Origin: Cyanobium sp. E1_MAG_00006
Lineage (GTDB): Bacteria > Cyanobacteriota > Cyanobacteriia > PCC-6307 > Cyanobiaceae
DNA length: 38,967 nt
Assembly (NCBI GenBank): GCA_027488975.1
Contig: JAIYAQ010000008.1
Span: 1-38,967 of the forward strand
Direction: 5' to 3'
Below, in pieces: positions 17,779 to 28,010 of this stretch (within the stretch, counting starts at the first letter, position 1; every line of letters starts with the position of its first letter). The notes under the pieces were generated by a model. That model saw only the letters and a program-made list of their open reading frames with translations, was not told where the DNA came from and did not search any database. The translations under genes were made by a program, and so were the position numbers.

Positions 17779-18903
17779 ATCTGGATGGCTGAATGCCGTG
17801 TGAATTGCTTCGCTTGCCAGTCTCTGAGTTTCTGCCAGTGAGGTGGCGTATTCAACGGATTCCACCTGCTTCAGGGCTGTCAGGAAGGAGTTGACGCTGA
17901 GGTCCTCAGGTTGGATGGAAATCAGCCCCATCTGCTGGGCCAGGTCTGTGTTCTTCTTGGAGTTGCCAAGATTGAGTACTGGTACGTTGGCTGTGAGCGG
18001 GAAGATCAGCCCGTGGAATTTCATTGAGATAGCGGCATCAAAATAGGGCATCAGTTCCATGATTATTTCCGGTTTCATGTAGTGCGTCACGATGTTGTAG
18101 AGCGGTGCCTGGCTGGAGGCCTTGGCCAGTCGGTATCCCACGTAGGCATCAATGGAGTTGTACCAGTAACTCAGGCTGAAGAAGTAGAGGTTGTAGTAGG
18201 GAGTGATCTCGTCAAGGCATTGTCTCAGTCTGCGAAGGTAGATCTTGTCTGCGGCTTCTCGTTCGATGCCTTCCAGTACCGAGGAGCTGCTGATCGTTTT
18301 GTAGTCGTAGTAATGGTCGGAGAGGAAGATTGCCATGTTCTTGTTGCGTAGCTGTTCTGCTGGGATGCAGTTCTCGCAGTGCTCTGCCATCCGATCTAGC
18401 AGTCTGCTGTTGCGCAGATCGGGGAGCATCTCCTTGATGGCCTGGCGTTCGGCGCTGCTGACACCCAGGGCATGGACGATATCTGGGAGAAAGGTAATCT
18501 TGCGGTGCTCTGGCAGCAGCTGGCGCAGTTGTTCGCTGTCGGCCTCGCTGCGAATCCATGACTGACGCAGTTGCTTGAGGCTGGGTAGATAGGTGCGCAG
18601 TAGATGCTCCTTGGAGCCAATGTCGGCGCTGACGATATGAAACGGCGTCTGCGGCGGAATGTGGGCCCAGAAATAGGGTTCGCCGATGATGGCTCCCCCG
18701 CCTACGATCAGGCGGGCGCGTCCGGATGTGACATCCTGCTGGATCTGGCTTGCTAGGGCCTGGTTTCCTGCCAGCTGTGATGGTCGAATGAAGTGCAATT
18801 CTGCGCTCTTCGGCAGCAGCTTGGCAAAGGCGAGGCGAAAGGCCTCATCGCCTGCATTCTTGGAACCGTAATAGCCGAAGATGTAAAACCATTCGGGTGC
18901 CAT
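17767..18903 (-). CDS. Polysaccharide pyruvyl transferase family protein
   Basis: A 378-aa protein of the CsaB/PS_pyruv_trans family, which adds pyruvate ketals (from phosphoenolpyruvate) or related groups to surface-glycan sugars. Family marks are the N-terminal IFGYYGSKNAGDEAFRLAF, the GGGAIIGEPYFWAHI segment, and the C-terminal ISMKFHGLIFPLTANVPVLN starting at residue 292, whose His is a family-typical residue. ATG 18903 has GGGAG nine bases upstream. GC is about 48-53% in sampled lines against roughly 65% for neighbours, suggesting recent transfer. It converges with the propeller gene and has a perfect 17-bp interrupted palindrome about 42 bases upstream. Confidence 0.85.
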   Translation of the reverse strand: MAPEWFYIFGYYGSKNAGDEAFRLAFAKLLPKSAELHFIRPSQLAGNQALASQIQQDVTSGRARLIVGGGAIIGEPYFWAHIPPQTPFHIVSADIGSKEHLLRTYLPSLKQLRQSWIRSEADSEQLRQLLPEHRKITFLPDIVHALGVSSAERQAIKEMLPDLRNSRLLDRMAEHCENCIPAEQLRNKNMAIFLSDHYYDYKTISSSSVLEGIEREAADKIYLRRLRQCLDEITPYYNLYFFSLSYWYNSIDAYVGYRLAKASSQAPLYNIVTHYMKPEIIMELMPYFDAAISMKFHGLIFPLTANVPVLNLGNSKKNTDLAQQMGLISIQPEDLSVNSFLTALKQVESVEYATSLAETQRLASEAIHTAFSHPDLWH

Positions 18904-18944
18904 CGGCTCACACTCCCCAGGGGTGATCTGAAGCGCGGTCGTGT

Positions 18945-18961
18945 GGCATGGTCCGCATGCC
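18945..18961. promoter_or_regulatory. Interrupted palindrome upstream of the pyruvyl transferase gene
   Basis: GGCATG and CATGCC flank a five-base spacer (GTCCG), a perfect 6+5+6 operator-like site. It lies within the 141-base gap between the pyruvyl transferase start (18903) and the end of the 493-aa gene (19045). Operator function is inferred from symmetry and position only. The rest of that gap shows nothing I can assign. Confidence 0.35.
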
Positions 18962-19044
18962 GATCGTCTGCCCCAGAAACAGCAGTCTAGAAATCACATG
19001 GCCGGTCAACGTCGTGCTGCGGCTGATCAGCTATTCATCTGCAC

Positions 19045-20526
19045 TCATGCTGCGGCGGAGTCGCGGCTGATCGGGATCTCCAGCTGGCTTCTGATCAGAT
19101 CCATGCTCAGTGCAATGGCCCGCTGGATGTTCGTGATCTGAAACGGTTGGTTGTGCAGTTCTGCGTCGGCCATTGTGGCAGTGGCTGGATCCTGGGCATA
19201 GAGATCGGTGGGCAGGGTAAACAGCAATCCTGCGCCCTCGCATTGCTGCCGATGCCAGGTTGCAATGGCTCGGGCATGGGGCGATCCCACCAAACAGAGC
19301 CCGGGAATCTGTGGTCGCAGCCAGCCCAGCTTGTGCTGCATCGTGCCTTCATGGGTTACGTAGAAGCGAACGCCTTCGCTGCGTTGCAGCCAGGCGGCGA
19401 ATCCCAGGCCGGAGAGGCTCTCAAGTTGCGCCTGGGGGCAAGCCTCAATGATCTCCTGCACGCGCGCCGTGCAGTCCTGCTCACGCTGCTGGGCCTGGAC
19501 CTGCCGTTGATTGTTGTGCTGGTAGGTGAAGCCATCCAGGAGAATCAATGGCCGCTGGAACTGCTGCGTGAGTGCTGCAATCAAGCCTTGGAAGTAGGCC
19601 ACTTCATTGCGCAGCTCCCGCCGGCCCGGTCCGCGCACGCCCAGCAGGATCAGCGGCTGCGGGCGCTCTGGCGGTGGCGGGTCCGGAGCCTCCCTGGCCA
19701 GTGTCTGCAGCACCGTTGCGCGCGCCTGTTCGCTGACCAGGGTGCTACCCAGCCGCACGCTGGAGCGCTGGGCAAGCTGCTCCGGCTCCACCCGCGTGAT
19801 TCCCTTCAGCTGGCTGAGGTCCAGCACCGTGTCGCTGTCCTGCAGGAGTTCCAGGCTGTGGCCGGAGGCCAGCAGGCGCAGCAGTGGATCAAGCTCGTTC
19901 CAGAGGAAGTGGGCAAAGTTGGCATTGCCCGCCCGCACCACGGCTCCCTGCCCCGCCCCCTCGCCCGCCCGGGCATCGGCTGCCGCCGCCGCCCGCAAAT
20001 GCTGCGGCAGCAGCGGGTACCCCTCAGCGCATTCGCCGGAGACCATCCACCACAGCGATTGATCCTGGCTCCGCAGCAGCAGCAGGTGGTTGCGATCCGT
20101 GTCCGCCCGGCAGTGCTGGAGATGATGGGTGACCCCCTCCAGCTCAAGGACCACGGGCCGGCCTTCAAGGATGTCGCGCTGGTAGCGGCGCAGGCAGCGG
20201 GGGTAAAGCCAGCGGTTGAGGGCGTCGAGCGTTACCTCCGCGGCAGCCCCTGCGGGCAGGGATGCGCGGGCGAGCTGCTGGCATTGTTCTGCGGCCTGAT
20301 TCAGCCCTGCGCGCGTCAGGGCCTCAGCCAACGCGTGCAGGCCGCTGGCCTGGCCCAGCGCCTCGATGGTGGCAGGGAGGGTGCCCAGCCGTTGCGCCTG
20401 GATCAACGCCTCACGGGCCCGGCGCAGACGGCTGGCGCTGCTCCCCTGATCTGGCTGCAGCAACAGGCGCTCCGCCTGGTTCAGCCAGTCCTGCGCCTGG
20501 CGGGGATCCGCCTCTGCCTCGGCCAT
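19045..20526 (-). CDS. Hypothetical protein of the glycan locus, possible glycosyltransferase
   Basis: A 493-aa soluble protein with no family I can name. Residues 1-110 are helical and TPR-like. The remainder has a NANFAHFLWNELDPLLRLL segment near residue 200 that recalls the HxxxD region of GT61-type enzymes. A late segment, GVRFYVTHEGTMQHKLGWLR followed by GLCLVGSPHARAIATW, could be a donor-binding region. These likenesses are weak and the call is inferred mainly from context between a GT2 and a pyruvyl transferase. It starts at ATG 20526, 72 bases after the GT2 gene on the same strand. Confidence 0.6.
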   Translation of the reverse strand: MAEAEADPRQAQDWLNQAERLLLQPDQGSSASRLRRAREALIQAQRLGTLPATIEALGQASGLHALAEALTRAGLNQAAEQCQQLARASLPAGAAAEVTLDALNRWLYPRCLRRYQRDILEGRPVVLELEGVTHHLQHCRADTDRNHLLLLRSQDQSLWWMVSGECAEGYPLLPQHLRAAAAADARAGEGAGQGAVVRAGNANFAHFLWNELDPLLRLLASGHSLELLQDSDTVLDLSQLKGITRVEPEQLAQRSSVRLGSTLVSEQARATVLQTLAREAPDPPPPERPQPLILLGVRGPGRRELRNEVAYFQGLIAALTQQFQRPLILLDGFTYQHNNQRQVQAQQREQDCTARVQEIIEACPQAQLESLSGLGFAAWLQRSEGVRFYVTHEGTMQHKLGWLRPQIPGLCLVGSPHARAIATWHRQQCEGAGLLFTLPTDLYAQDPATATMADAELHNQPFQITNIQRAIALSMDLIRSQLEIPISRDSAAA

Positions 20527-20598
20527 GGCGCTCCATCCAGCCGTCCTCTGGCCGGAGCCTATGCAGGGCGAACGCCCACGACGGGTGCTTCGCGGCCC

Positions 20599-21696
20599 TC
20601 AGCTCCATTGCCCCAGCCAGCGTTGCCGCCAGATACCGGAGGCCAGGGCGGTGCTGCCCGGTCCGCGACGCCGGAAGTAATACCAGAGGCGATTGAGCTG
20701 AAAGCTGCGCTGGTTCTGACGTGCCAGCTCCGGATCGTCGGCGAGGGTGCGGCTTTCGTTTGGGTTGAAGGCCAGCATGCGGCCATGGGCAAAGCGTCCA
20801 TCCAGGCGCTGCACGCTGGGGGTGGCGAGCAGCCGGTCGCGGTAGTCGAGGTCCTCGCAGTAGGCGGGGTAGTAGCGCTCATCGAAGCGGCCCACGGCAT
20901 CCCAGGCCAGGGCCGTGAGCGCAAAGGCGGAGAAGGCCCGCTCCCCCGGGAAGAGGGAGAGATATTGCGGACGATTCGCATCCAGTCGGGACAGTGCCTC
21001 GGCCAGGACTCCCGCCGGAAACACGACGTCGTGGTTGACGATCAGGGCCAGGGGCGCCTGCGGAAAGCTCAGCAGGATCTGGTTCCAGGCGGCGGCCACA
21101 CCGGCGTTGCCGAACGGTCGGGCCACGCGGATCTGGTCGATCCCGGGATGTCCCTGCTGCTCCAGGGCCCGCAGCTTGCGGCGCAGCTCCAATGCCTGGG
21201 GATCGGTGCGGCCGCCGCTCTGATCCACGATCGCCAGGATGCCGATCGGCACGTCCAGGCTGGCCAGCAGGCGCTGCAGATGCTCGAGGCCATTGAGGAT
21301 CGGTACCCCGACCAGTGGCAGCACGCCCGGCCGAGCGGTCTCCGGCCTGATGCTTGCCAGGCCTTGCCAGAACAGTTCCAGCAACTGGCCGTCGTGGCTG
21401 CGTTCACTCACGTCCGCCAGGCATCTCCAAAGATCGACGCTTGCGCTGGGGTCGGGCCGCCCGCGCTCCGGCAACGCGGCCAGCCATTCCAGGAGCCAGG
21501 AGAGCACCAGCGCCCGCGCCTGGGGCCAGGCGCCGAGTGTGAGCAGCAGATCCACCGCTCGGGCCCGCTCCTCAGGAGTGATGGGCAGGGGCTGCCGCAG
21601 CAGGTCGCTGGTGAACCGGTCGCCGGTGAGGCGCCAGCGGGCCACCAGCTGCTCAAGCTCGCGCGCATCAGGGCTCGGCCCGGGGGAATCACTCAC
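20599..21696 (-). CDS. GT2-family glycosyltransferase with N-terminal helical extension
   Basis: A 365-aa protein. Residues 1-120 are helical and unassigned. The GT2 (GT-A fold) domain follows: LVGVPILNGLEHLQRLLASL (128-147), the ILAIVDQSGG donor segment, NAGVAAAWNQIL (197-208), and NHDV (221-224) as the metal-binding DxD equivalent. YYPAYCEDLDYRDRLL (275-290) supplies the acidic base. This pattern is close to rhamnosyltransferase-like GT2 enzymes. The ATG overlaps the histidine kinase stop by 4 bp, so translation is coupled to the two-component genes, an uncommon arrangement. Confidence 0.82.
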   Translation of the reverse strand: MSDSPGPSPDARELEQLVARWRLTGDRFTSDLLRQPLPITPEERARAVDLLLTLGAWPQARALVLSWLLEWLAALPERGRPDPSASVDLWRCLADVSERSHDGQLLELFWQGLASIRPETARPGVLPLVGVPILNGLEHLQRLLASLDVPIGILAIVDQSGGRTDPQALELRRKLRALEQQGHPGIDQIRVARPFGNAGVAAAWNQILLSFPQAPLALIVNHDVVFPAGVLAEALSRLDANRPQYLSLFPGERAFSAFALTALAWDAVGRFDERYYPAYCEDLDYRDRLLATPSVQRLDGRFAHGRMLAFNPNESRTLADDPELARQNQRSFQLNRLWYYFRRRGPGSTALASGIWRQRWLGQWS

Positions 21697-22379
21697 GGCC
21701 TTGGAGGGTGAGTGGGTCCGGGATCCAGTGTCAGCTGCACCTGCCAGCCGCCGCGCTCTGATGCGCCAAGCCGGAGCTCACCGCCATGGCTACGGCAGAA
21801 CCTTCGCGCAGCCTGCAGTCCAAGCCCTTTGTGGGCGGGCAGCAACCGCGGCAGTGGTGGGGGTATGGCCGGGCCTGTCCGTCCGGTGTCCTCCAGTTGG
21901 ATCAGGGTGCAGGCCTCGCCGGTTCGCGCCGTGATCAGGACCGGCGGTCCGCCATGTTCGAGGGCGTTCTCGATCAGGTTGTGCAGCGTGCGCTGCAGGA
22001 GTTGGCGATCCACCCAGGCCATGAGGCCCTCCGGGATCTCCACCCTGACCAGTTGCAGCCCGTAGCTCCGGGCGGTCTGCCTGCAGACCGCTGCCAGTGA
22101 CACCCACGCCCGTTGCTTTACGGGTGTCATCGGCTCGCTGATGGCCAGCAACTCCTGATCCAGGGCCAGCAGGACCATCAGATCAGCCTCGAGGCCGGCC
22201 AGCAGTTCAGGATCGTGGCTGTCCTGATCTCGGAGGGTTTCCACCCGCAGCAGCAGCCGCGTCAGCGGCCCCCGGATGTCATGGGCGACTGCTTCCAGCT
22301 GGCGTCGCCGTCTGTCGGCGATGCCAGCCATCGGCCGGCGCCAGCGAGGGTTGCAGCGTCGCCGCCACGCCGGCTTCAT
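21693..22379 (-). CDS. Short sensor-less histidine kinase
   Basis: A 228-aa protein if started at the ATG overlapping the response regulator stop (TGATG); the frame is open further upstream but the extra part is Arg/Pro-rich and looks non-coding. An H-box VAHDIRGPLTRLLLRVETL with His33 is followed by a HATPase domain: N-box TLHNLIENALEHGG (131-144), and G2-like HKGLGLQAARRFCRSHGGEL (183-202). The D-box is degenerate: the usual DxGxG reads EDTGRTGPAIPP. No membrane helix, PAS or HAMP domain is present, so any signal must come from another protein or from dimerisation. It is cotranscribed with its response regulator and a GT2. Confidence 0.8.
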   Translation of the reverse strand: MKPAWRRRCNPRWRRPMAGIADRRRRQLEAVAHDIRGPLTRLLLRVETLRDQDSHDPELLAGLEADLMVLLALDQELLAISEPMTPVKQRAWVSLAAVCRQTARSYGLQLVRVEIPEGLMAWVDRQLLQRTLHNLIENALEHGGPPVLITARTGEACTLIQLEDTGRTGPAIPPPLPRLLPAHKGLGLQAARRFCRSHGGELRLGASERGGWQVQLTLDPGPTHPPRP

Positions 22380-23146
22380 CAGGACACCTCCTCGCTGGTC
22401 TGCTCCTCGCCGCTCTCTTCCCGGGCGGGCACCTCGATGCGCAGGGTGTAGCCGTGGGCCCGCACGGTCTCGATCTGCACCGACCCACCGGAGGCCTGCT
22501 CCAGCAGACGTCGCAGCCTGGAGAGGCGCATGTCGATGCTGCGGCTGCTGCTCACCGGCGCGAGGCTGCCACTGGCGAGCGCGAGCTGCTCGCGGGTGAG
22601 TACACGGCCCGGAGCCCGGCACAGGGCCAGCAGCAGGATCCGTTCACCCCGACTCAGCGTCACAGCGGCGGCGCCGGCCCGGCGCAGGCAGCCCTCGTGG
22701 GGGTGAAACGTCAGCCCACCCAGGTCGATCTGCTGTTGCTGCCGCGAGGGGGACACGGCCAGGTGGCGGCTGAGCTCCAGCAGCTGCTCACAGCGCAGCA
22801 GCATCTCGCGGGCATGAAAGGGCTTCACCAGGTAGTCCTGGGCTCCCAGCTCCAGCCCGAGGATGCGGTCCGTGGCCCTGGCCATGGCGGAGAGCATCAG
22901 CACGGGAAAGCATTCACCTGACTGGCGGAGATCCCTCAGCAGCTCGGTGCCAAGTTGATCGGGCAGCCGTTGATCCAGCACCAGCAGATCGGGGCGGAGG
23001 CCAGCCCGGAGCGCGGCGAGCATCGGTTCCGAACGCGCAAACGTTTTCACCTGCCAGCCGGTGTTCCGCAGACGTGGCAGCATCTCCCGGCAGAGATCAA
23101 GGTCATCGTCCAGCCACCAGAGCAGCGAATCTGGATGGGTGGACAC
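22379..23146 (-). CDS. OmpR-family response regulator
   Basis: A 255-aa regulator from GTG 23146, chosen because it gives a normal receiver start (LLWWLDDDLDL) and has an AGG six bases upstream. The frame is open to TTG 23221, but the extra residues are atypical and lie beside a hairpin. The receiver has the acidic pair at 13-15, phospho-acceptor Asp58 in DLLVLDQRLPD, Ser86 and Lys108 (YLVKPF). The C-terminal winged helix has LTLSRGERILLLALCRAPG and the recognition-helix region RSIDMRLSRLRRLLE. It probably controls the nearby surface-glycan or secretion operons, though targets are not shown. Confidence 0.88.
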   Translation of the reverse strand: MSTHPDSLLWWLDDDLDLCREMLPRLRNTGWQVKTFARSEPMLAALRAGLRPDLLVLDQRLPDQLGTELLRDLRQSGECFPVLMLSAMARATDRILGLELGAQDYLVKPFHAREMLLRCEQLLELSRHLAVSPSRQQQQIDLGGLTFHPHEGCLRRAGAAAVTLSRGERILLLALCRAPGRVLTREQLALASGSLAPVSSSRSIDMRLSRLRRLLEQASGGSVQIETVRAHGYTLRIEVPAREESGEEQTSEEVS

Positions 23147-23225
23147 GAAGTGCCTGGCCTGCCGTGCCGCCACAAATCTCCCGGTGCTCACCCCCGAAAG
23201 TGTGAGCAGGATCGCTGGCAATCAA

Positions 23226-23249
23226 GCGCCCCTGCCGCAGCCGGGGCGC
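23226..23249 (-). terminator. Hairpin after clpC, possible terminator
   Basis: GCGCCCC (23226-23232) and GGGGCGC (23243-23249) are perfect 7-base arms around a 10-base loop, about 34 bases after the clpC stop read on the minus strand. The following T content is low (TTGATTG), so it is a weak or Rho-assisted terminator. It sits just ahead of the response regulator frame. Confidence 0.4.
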
Positions 23250-23282
23250 GTGGATCAAGCTGTTCCGATGATCGCGTCGGGC

Positions 23283-25862
<2,580 letters not shown>

Positions 25863-25887
25863 GGGGCGGGGCCTTGTGGGAGTGTTC

Positions 25888-25905
25888 CCAACCTATCAGG
25901 GTTGG
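25888..25905. promoter_or_regulatory. Inverted repeat upstream of clpC
   Basis: CCAACC and GGTTGG flank a six-base spacer (TATCAG), 25 bases ahead of the clpC ATG. It could be an operator or a leader hairpin near the ribosome binding site. Role inferred from position. Confidence 0.3.
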
Positions 25906-25978
25906 CAGGGTGGCTGCGCAGTGCTGGGGCACATGCTCAGAAGCTTTGCTGCAGCTGGGCTGAGGGCCTGGTGTTTGC

Positions 25979-26008
25979 ACAACCGAGAACCTCGATGTTT
26001 TCGGTTGT
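25979..26008. repeat. Inverted repeat between rimI and clpC
   Basis: ACAACCGA (25979-25986) and TCGGTTGT (26001-26008) are perfect 8-base arms with a 14-base loop, just past the rimI stop. No T-run follows on the minus strand, so terminator function is doubtful; it may be an operator of clpC. It shares the CAACC/GGTTG core with the repeat nearer clpC. Confidence 0.35.
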
Positions 26009-26013
26009 TCGCA

Positions 26014-26487
26014 TCAGAAATGGTCGGTAATCCGAACGCCCACGCCATCGTGCAGGCGCAGCCATTGGATCAGAGCATCGTCGCCATTGCGGTAGTAGGC
26101 GCGACGGATGCCTGCGGTCCGAAACCCCGCGGCCGCATAAAGAGCCTGGGCGGCGATGTTGCCGGCGGCCACCTCCAGGGTGGCGTGCTGGGCGCCTTCG
26201 GCTGAGGCCTCCCGCAGCAGCGCCCGCAGCACCCGCGCTCCCAGACCGCGGCGCCGCTGCAGCGGATCCACCGCCACCGCGGTGACATGCAGTTCATCAG
26301 CCACCAGCCAGCCACAGGCCACAGCTGCCAGGGCTGCCGGGCCGCGGATGCCCAGGCAGGGGCGACGTGGATCCTCCAGCTCGGTGCCCCACTGGGTGGC
26401 GCTCCACAGGCCTCCCAGGGCCTGGCGGTCCAGCTCCAGGCAGGCCTCGAGATCATCCGGGCCGAGCGGAACGGCAGCGTCGGTCAC
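26014..26487 (-). CDS. rimI: Ribosomal protein bS18 alanine N-acetyltransferase RimI
   Basis: A 157-aa GNAT enzyme that acetylates an N-terminal alanine using acetyl-CoA. The acetyl-CoA loop is in VAVDPLQRRRGLGARVLRAL, where the R-R-G-L-G pattern matches the GNAT Q/RxxGxG/A motif. It is followed by LEVAAGNIAAQALYAAAGF, the RimI-typical segment, and a late YYRNGDDALIQWLRL. Length is normal. It is divergent from lysA with a 74-base shared upstream region. RimI is the best call; another GNAT with the same fold is possible. Confidence 0.85.
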   Translation of the reverse strand: MTDAAVPLGPDDLEACLELDRQALGGLWSATQWGTELEDPRRPCLGIRGPAALAAVACGWLVADELHVTAVAVDPLQRRRGLGARVLRALLREASAEGAQHATLEVAAGNIAAQALYAAAGFRTAGIRRAYYRNGDDALIQWLRLHDGVGVRITDHF

Positions 26488-26561
26488 GGAGGGGTGGCTC
26501 TGTGCTGCCTACGATTGTCGGCTGTTCAGCTGTGGGCCGGCGCCGCCCACCGGATCGGGCG

Positions 26562-27968
26562 ATGACCACCACCCCAGCCACGGCCACGAGCACCACCAAC
26601 GTGGCCTCTGGTGATTCACGGCCCTTCGAGGCTGGGCGCGACACCGCCAGTCCCAACCGCAACCTCACGCCGCTGACCACGGCCATCGATGCCGAGGGAC
26701 GCCTGCAGGTGGGCGGCTGTGCCCTGGCTGATCTGGCTCGCCGCTACGGCACACCCTTGTATGTGCTGGATGAGGCCACCCTGCGCGCGACGGCGTCGGC
26801 CTACCGCAGTGCCCTGGCCTCCCATTACCCGGGCGCTGCCCTGGCCGTGTATGCCTCCAAGGCCAACAGCAGTCTGGCGATCACGGCGCTGGTGGCCGCC
26901 GAGGGCCTTGGTCTTGATGCGGTCTCCGCCGGTGAACTGCTCACCGCCGTGGGCGGCGGCATGCCGCCGGAGCGGATCGTGTTCCACGGCAATAACAAAA
27001 GCCTCGAGGAGCTCCGGCTGGCTGCTGAGCTGGGCGTCACCGTGGTGGCGGACAACTGGCTTGATCTCGAGCTGCTGGCGGCGCTGGCGCCGGCCGAACC
27101 GGTGCGGCTGATGCTGCGCTTCACGCCCGGCATCGAGTGCCACACCCACGAGTACATCCGCACCGGCCACCTCGACAGCAAGTTCGGCTTTGATCCCGAC
27201 CAGCTCGAGACGGTGCTGCGTCATCTGCAGGGGTGTGGGTGGGCCCGCGTGACAGGCCTGCACGCCCATATCGGGTCGCAGATCTTCGAGCTGCAGCCCC
27301 ACCGCGATCTGGCTGCGGTGATGGCCGATGCCCTGCAGCTGGCCCGCAGCCTCGGCCACCCCGTGAGCGACCTCAACGTGGGTGGCGGGCTCGGCATCCG
27401 CTACGTGGCCAGCGATGATCCGCCGTCGATCCAGGAATGGGTGCGCACGGTGGCCGAAGCCGTGGCCGGCGCCTGCCAGGAGCGGGGCCTGGAGCTGCCG
27501 CGGTTGCTGTGCGAACCGGGTCGCTCGCTGGTGGCCACCGCCGGGGTGACCCTCTACAGCCTTGGCAGTCGCAAGGAGATTCCCGGCCTCCGCACGTATC
27601 TCTCGGTGGATGGCGGCATGAGCGACAACCCGCGCCCGATCACGTATCAGTCGCGCTACACGGCCGTGCTGGCCGACCGTCCCGAGGCGGAAGCCACCGA
27701 CACCGTGACCCTGGCGGGCAAGCACTGTGAATCGGGTGACGTGCTGCTCAAGGATCTGGCGCTGCCCCCCTCCACCACCGGCGACGTGCTGGCGGTGTTC
27801 GCCACCGGCGCCTACAACGCTTCGATGTCGTCCAACTACAACCGCATCCCCCGGCCGGCGGCAGTGCTGGTGCATGAGGGCTGCTCCGAGTTGGTGCAGC
27901 GGCGGGAGCAGCCGGAGGAGCTGCTGCGCTACGACGTGCTGCCGGAGCGCCTGCGCTCGGTAATCTGA
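26562..27968 (+). CDS. lysA: Diaminopimelate decarboxylase
   Basis: A 468-aa PLP enzyme converting meso-diaminopimelate to lysine, the last step of lysine synthesis, which also draws on the peptidoglycan precursor. The PLP Lys is K100 in VYASKANSS. HGNNKS, HIGSQ, GGGLGIRY and CEPGRS lie in order along the barrel. The C-terminal CESGD starting at Cys389 contributes to the active site of the dimer, followed by YNASMSSNYN. ATG 26562 was chosen; the frame is open upstream but that part overlaps the rimI start. The Thr/Ser-rich first ~35 residues are an extension often seen in picocyanobacteria. It is 42 bases ahead of cdaA on the same strand. Confidence 0.96.
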   Translation: MTTTPATATSTTNVASGDSRPFEAGRDTASPNRNLTPLTTAIDAEGRLQVGGCALADLARRYGTPLYVLDEATLRATASAYRSALASHYPGAALAVYASKANSSLAITALVAAEGLGLDAVSAGELLTAVGGGMPPERIVFHGNNKSLEELRLAAELGVTVVADNWLDLELLAALAPAEPVRLMLRFTPGIECHTHEYIRTGHLDSKFGFDPDQLETVLRHLQGCGWARVTGLHAHIGSQIFELQPHRDLAAVMADALQLARSLGHPVSDLNVGGGLGIRYVASDDPPSIQEWVRTVAEAVAGACQERGLELPRLLCEPGRSLVATAGVTLYSLGSRKEIPGLRTYLSVDGGMSDNPRPITYQSRYTAVLADRPEAEATDTVTLAGKHCESGDVLLKDLALPPSTTGDVLAVFATGAYNASMSSNYNRIPRPAAVLVHEGCSELVQRREQPEELLRYDVLPERLRSVI

Positions 27969-28010
27969 GCGCAGTACGGCATCGGCCTGAGGGTTGAGGG
28001 GGTTGGCGGA

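Noticed and set aside
19147-21711. Plus-strand open frame of 854 codons
   Set aside because: It runs across two minus-strand genes that have clear motifs and overlapping starts; its composition is that of an antisense frame.
26500-26520. Possible lysA promoter -10 (TACGAT near 26510)
   Set aside because: No convincing -35 at the right distance; too weak to list.
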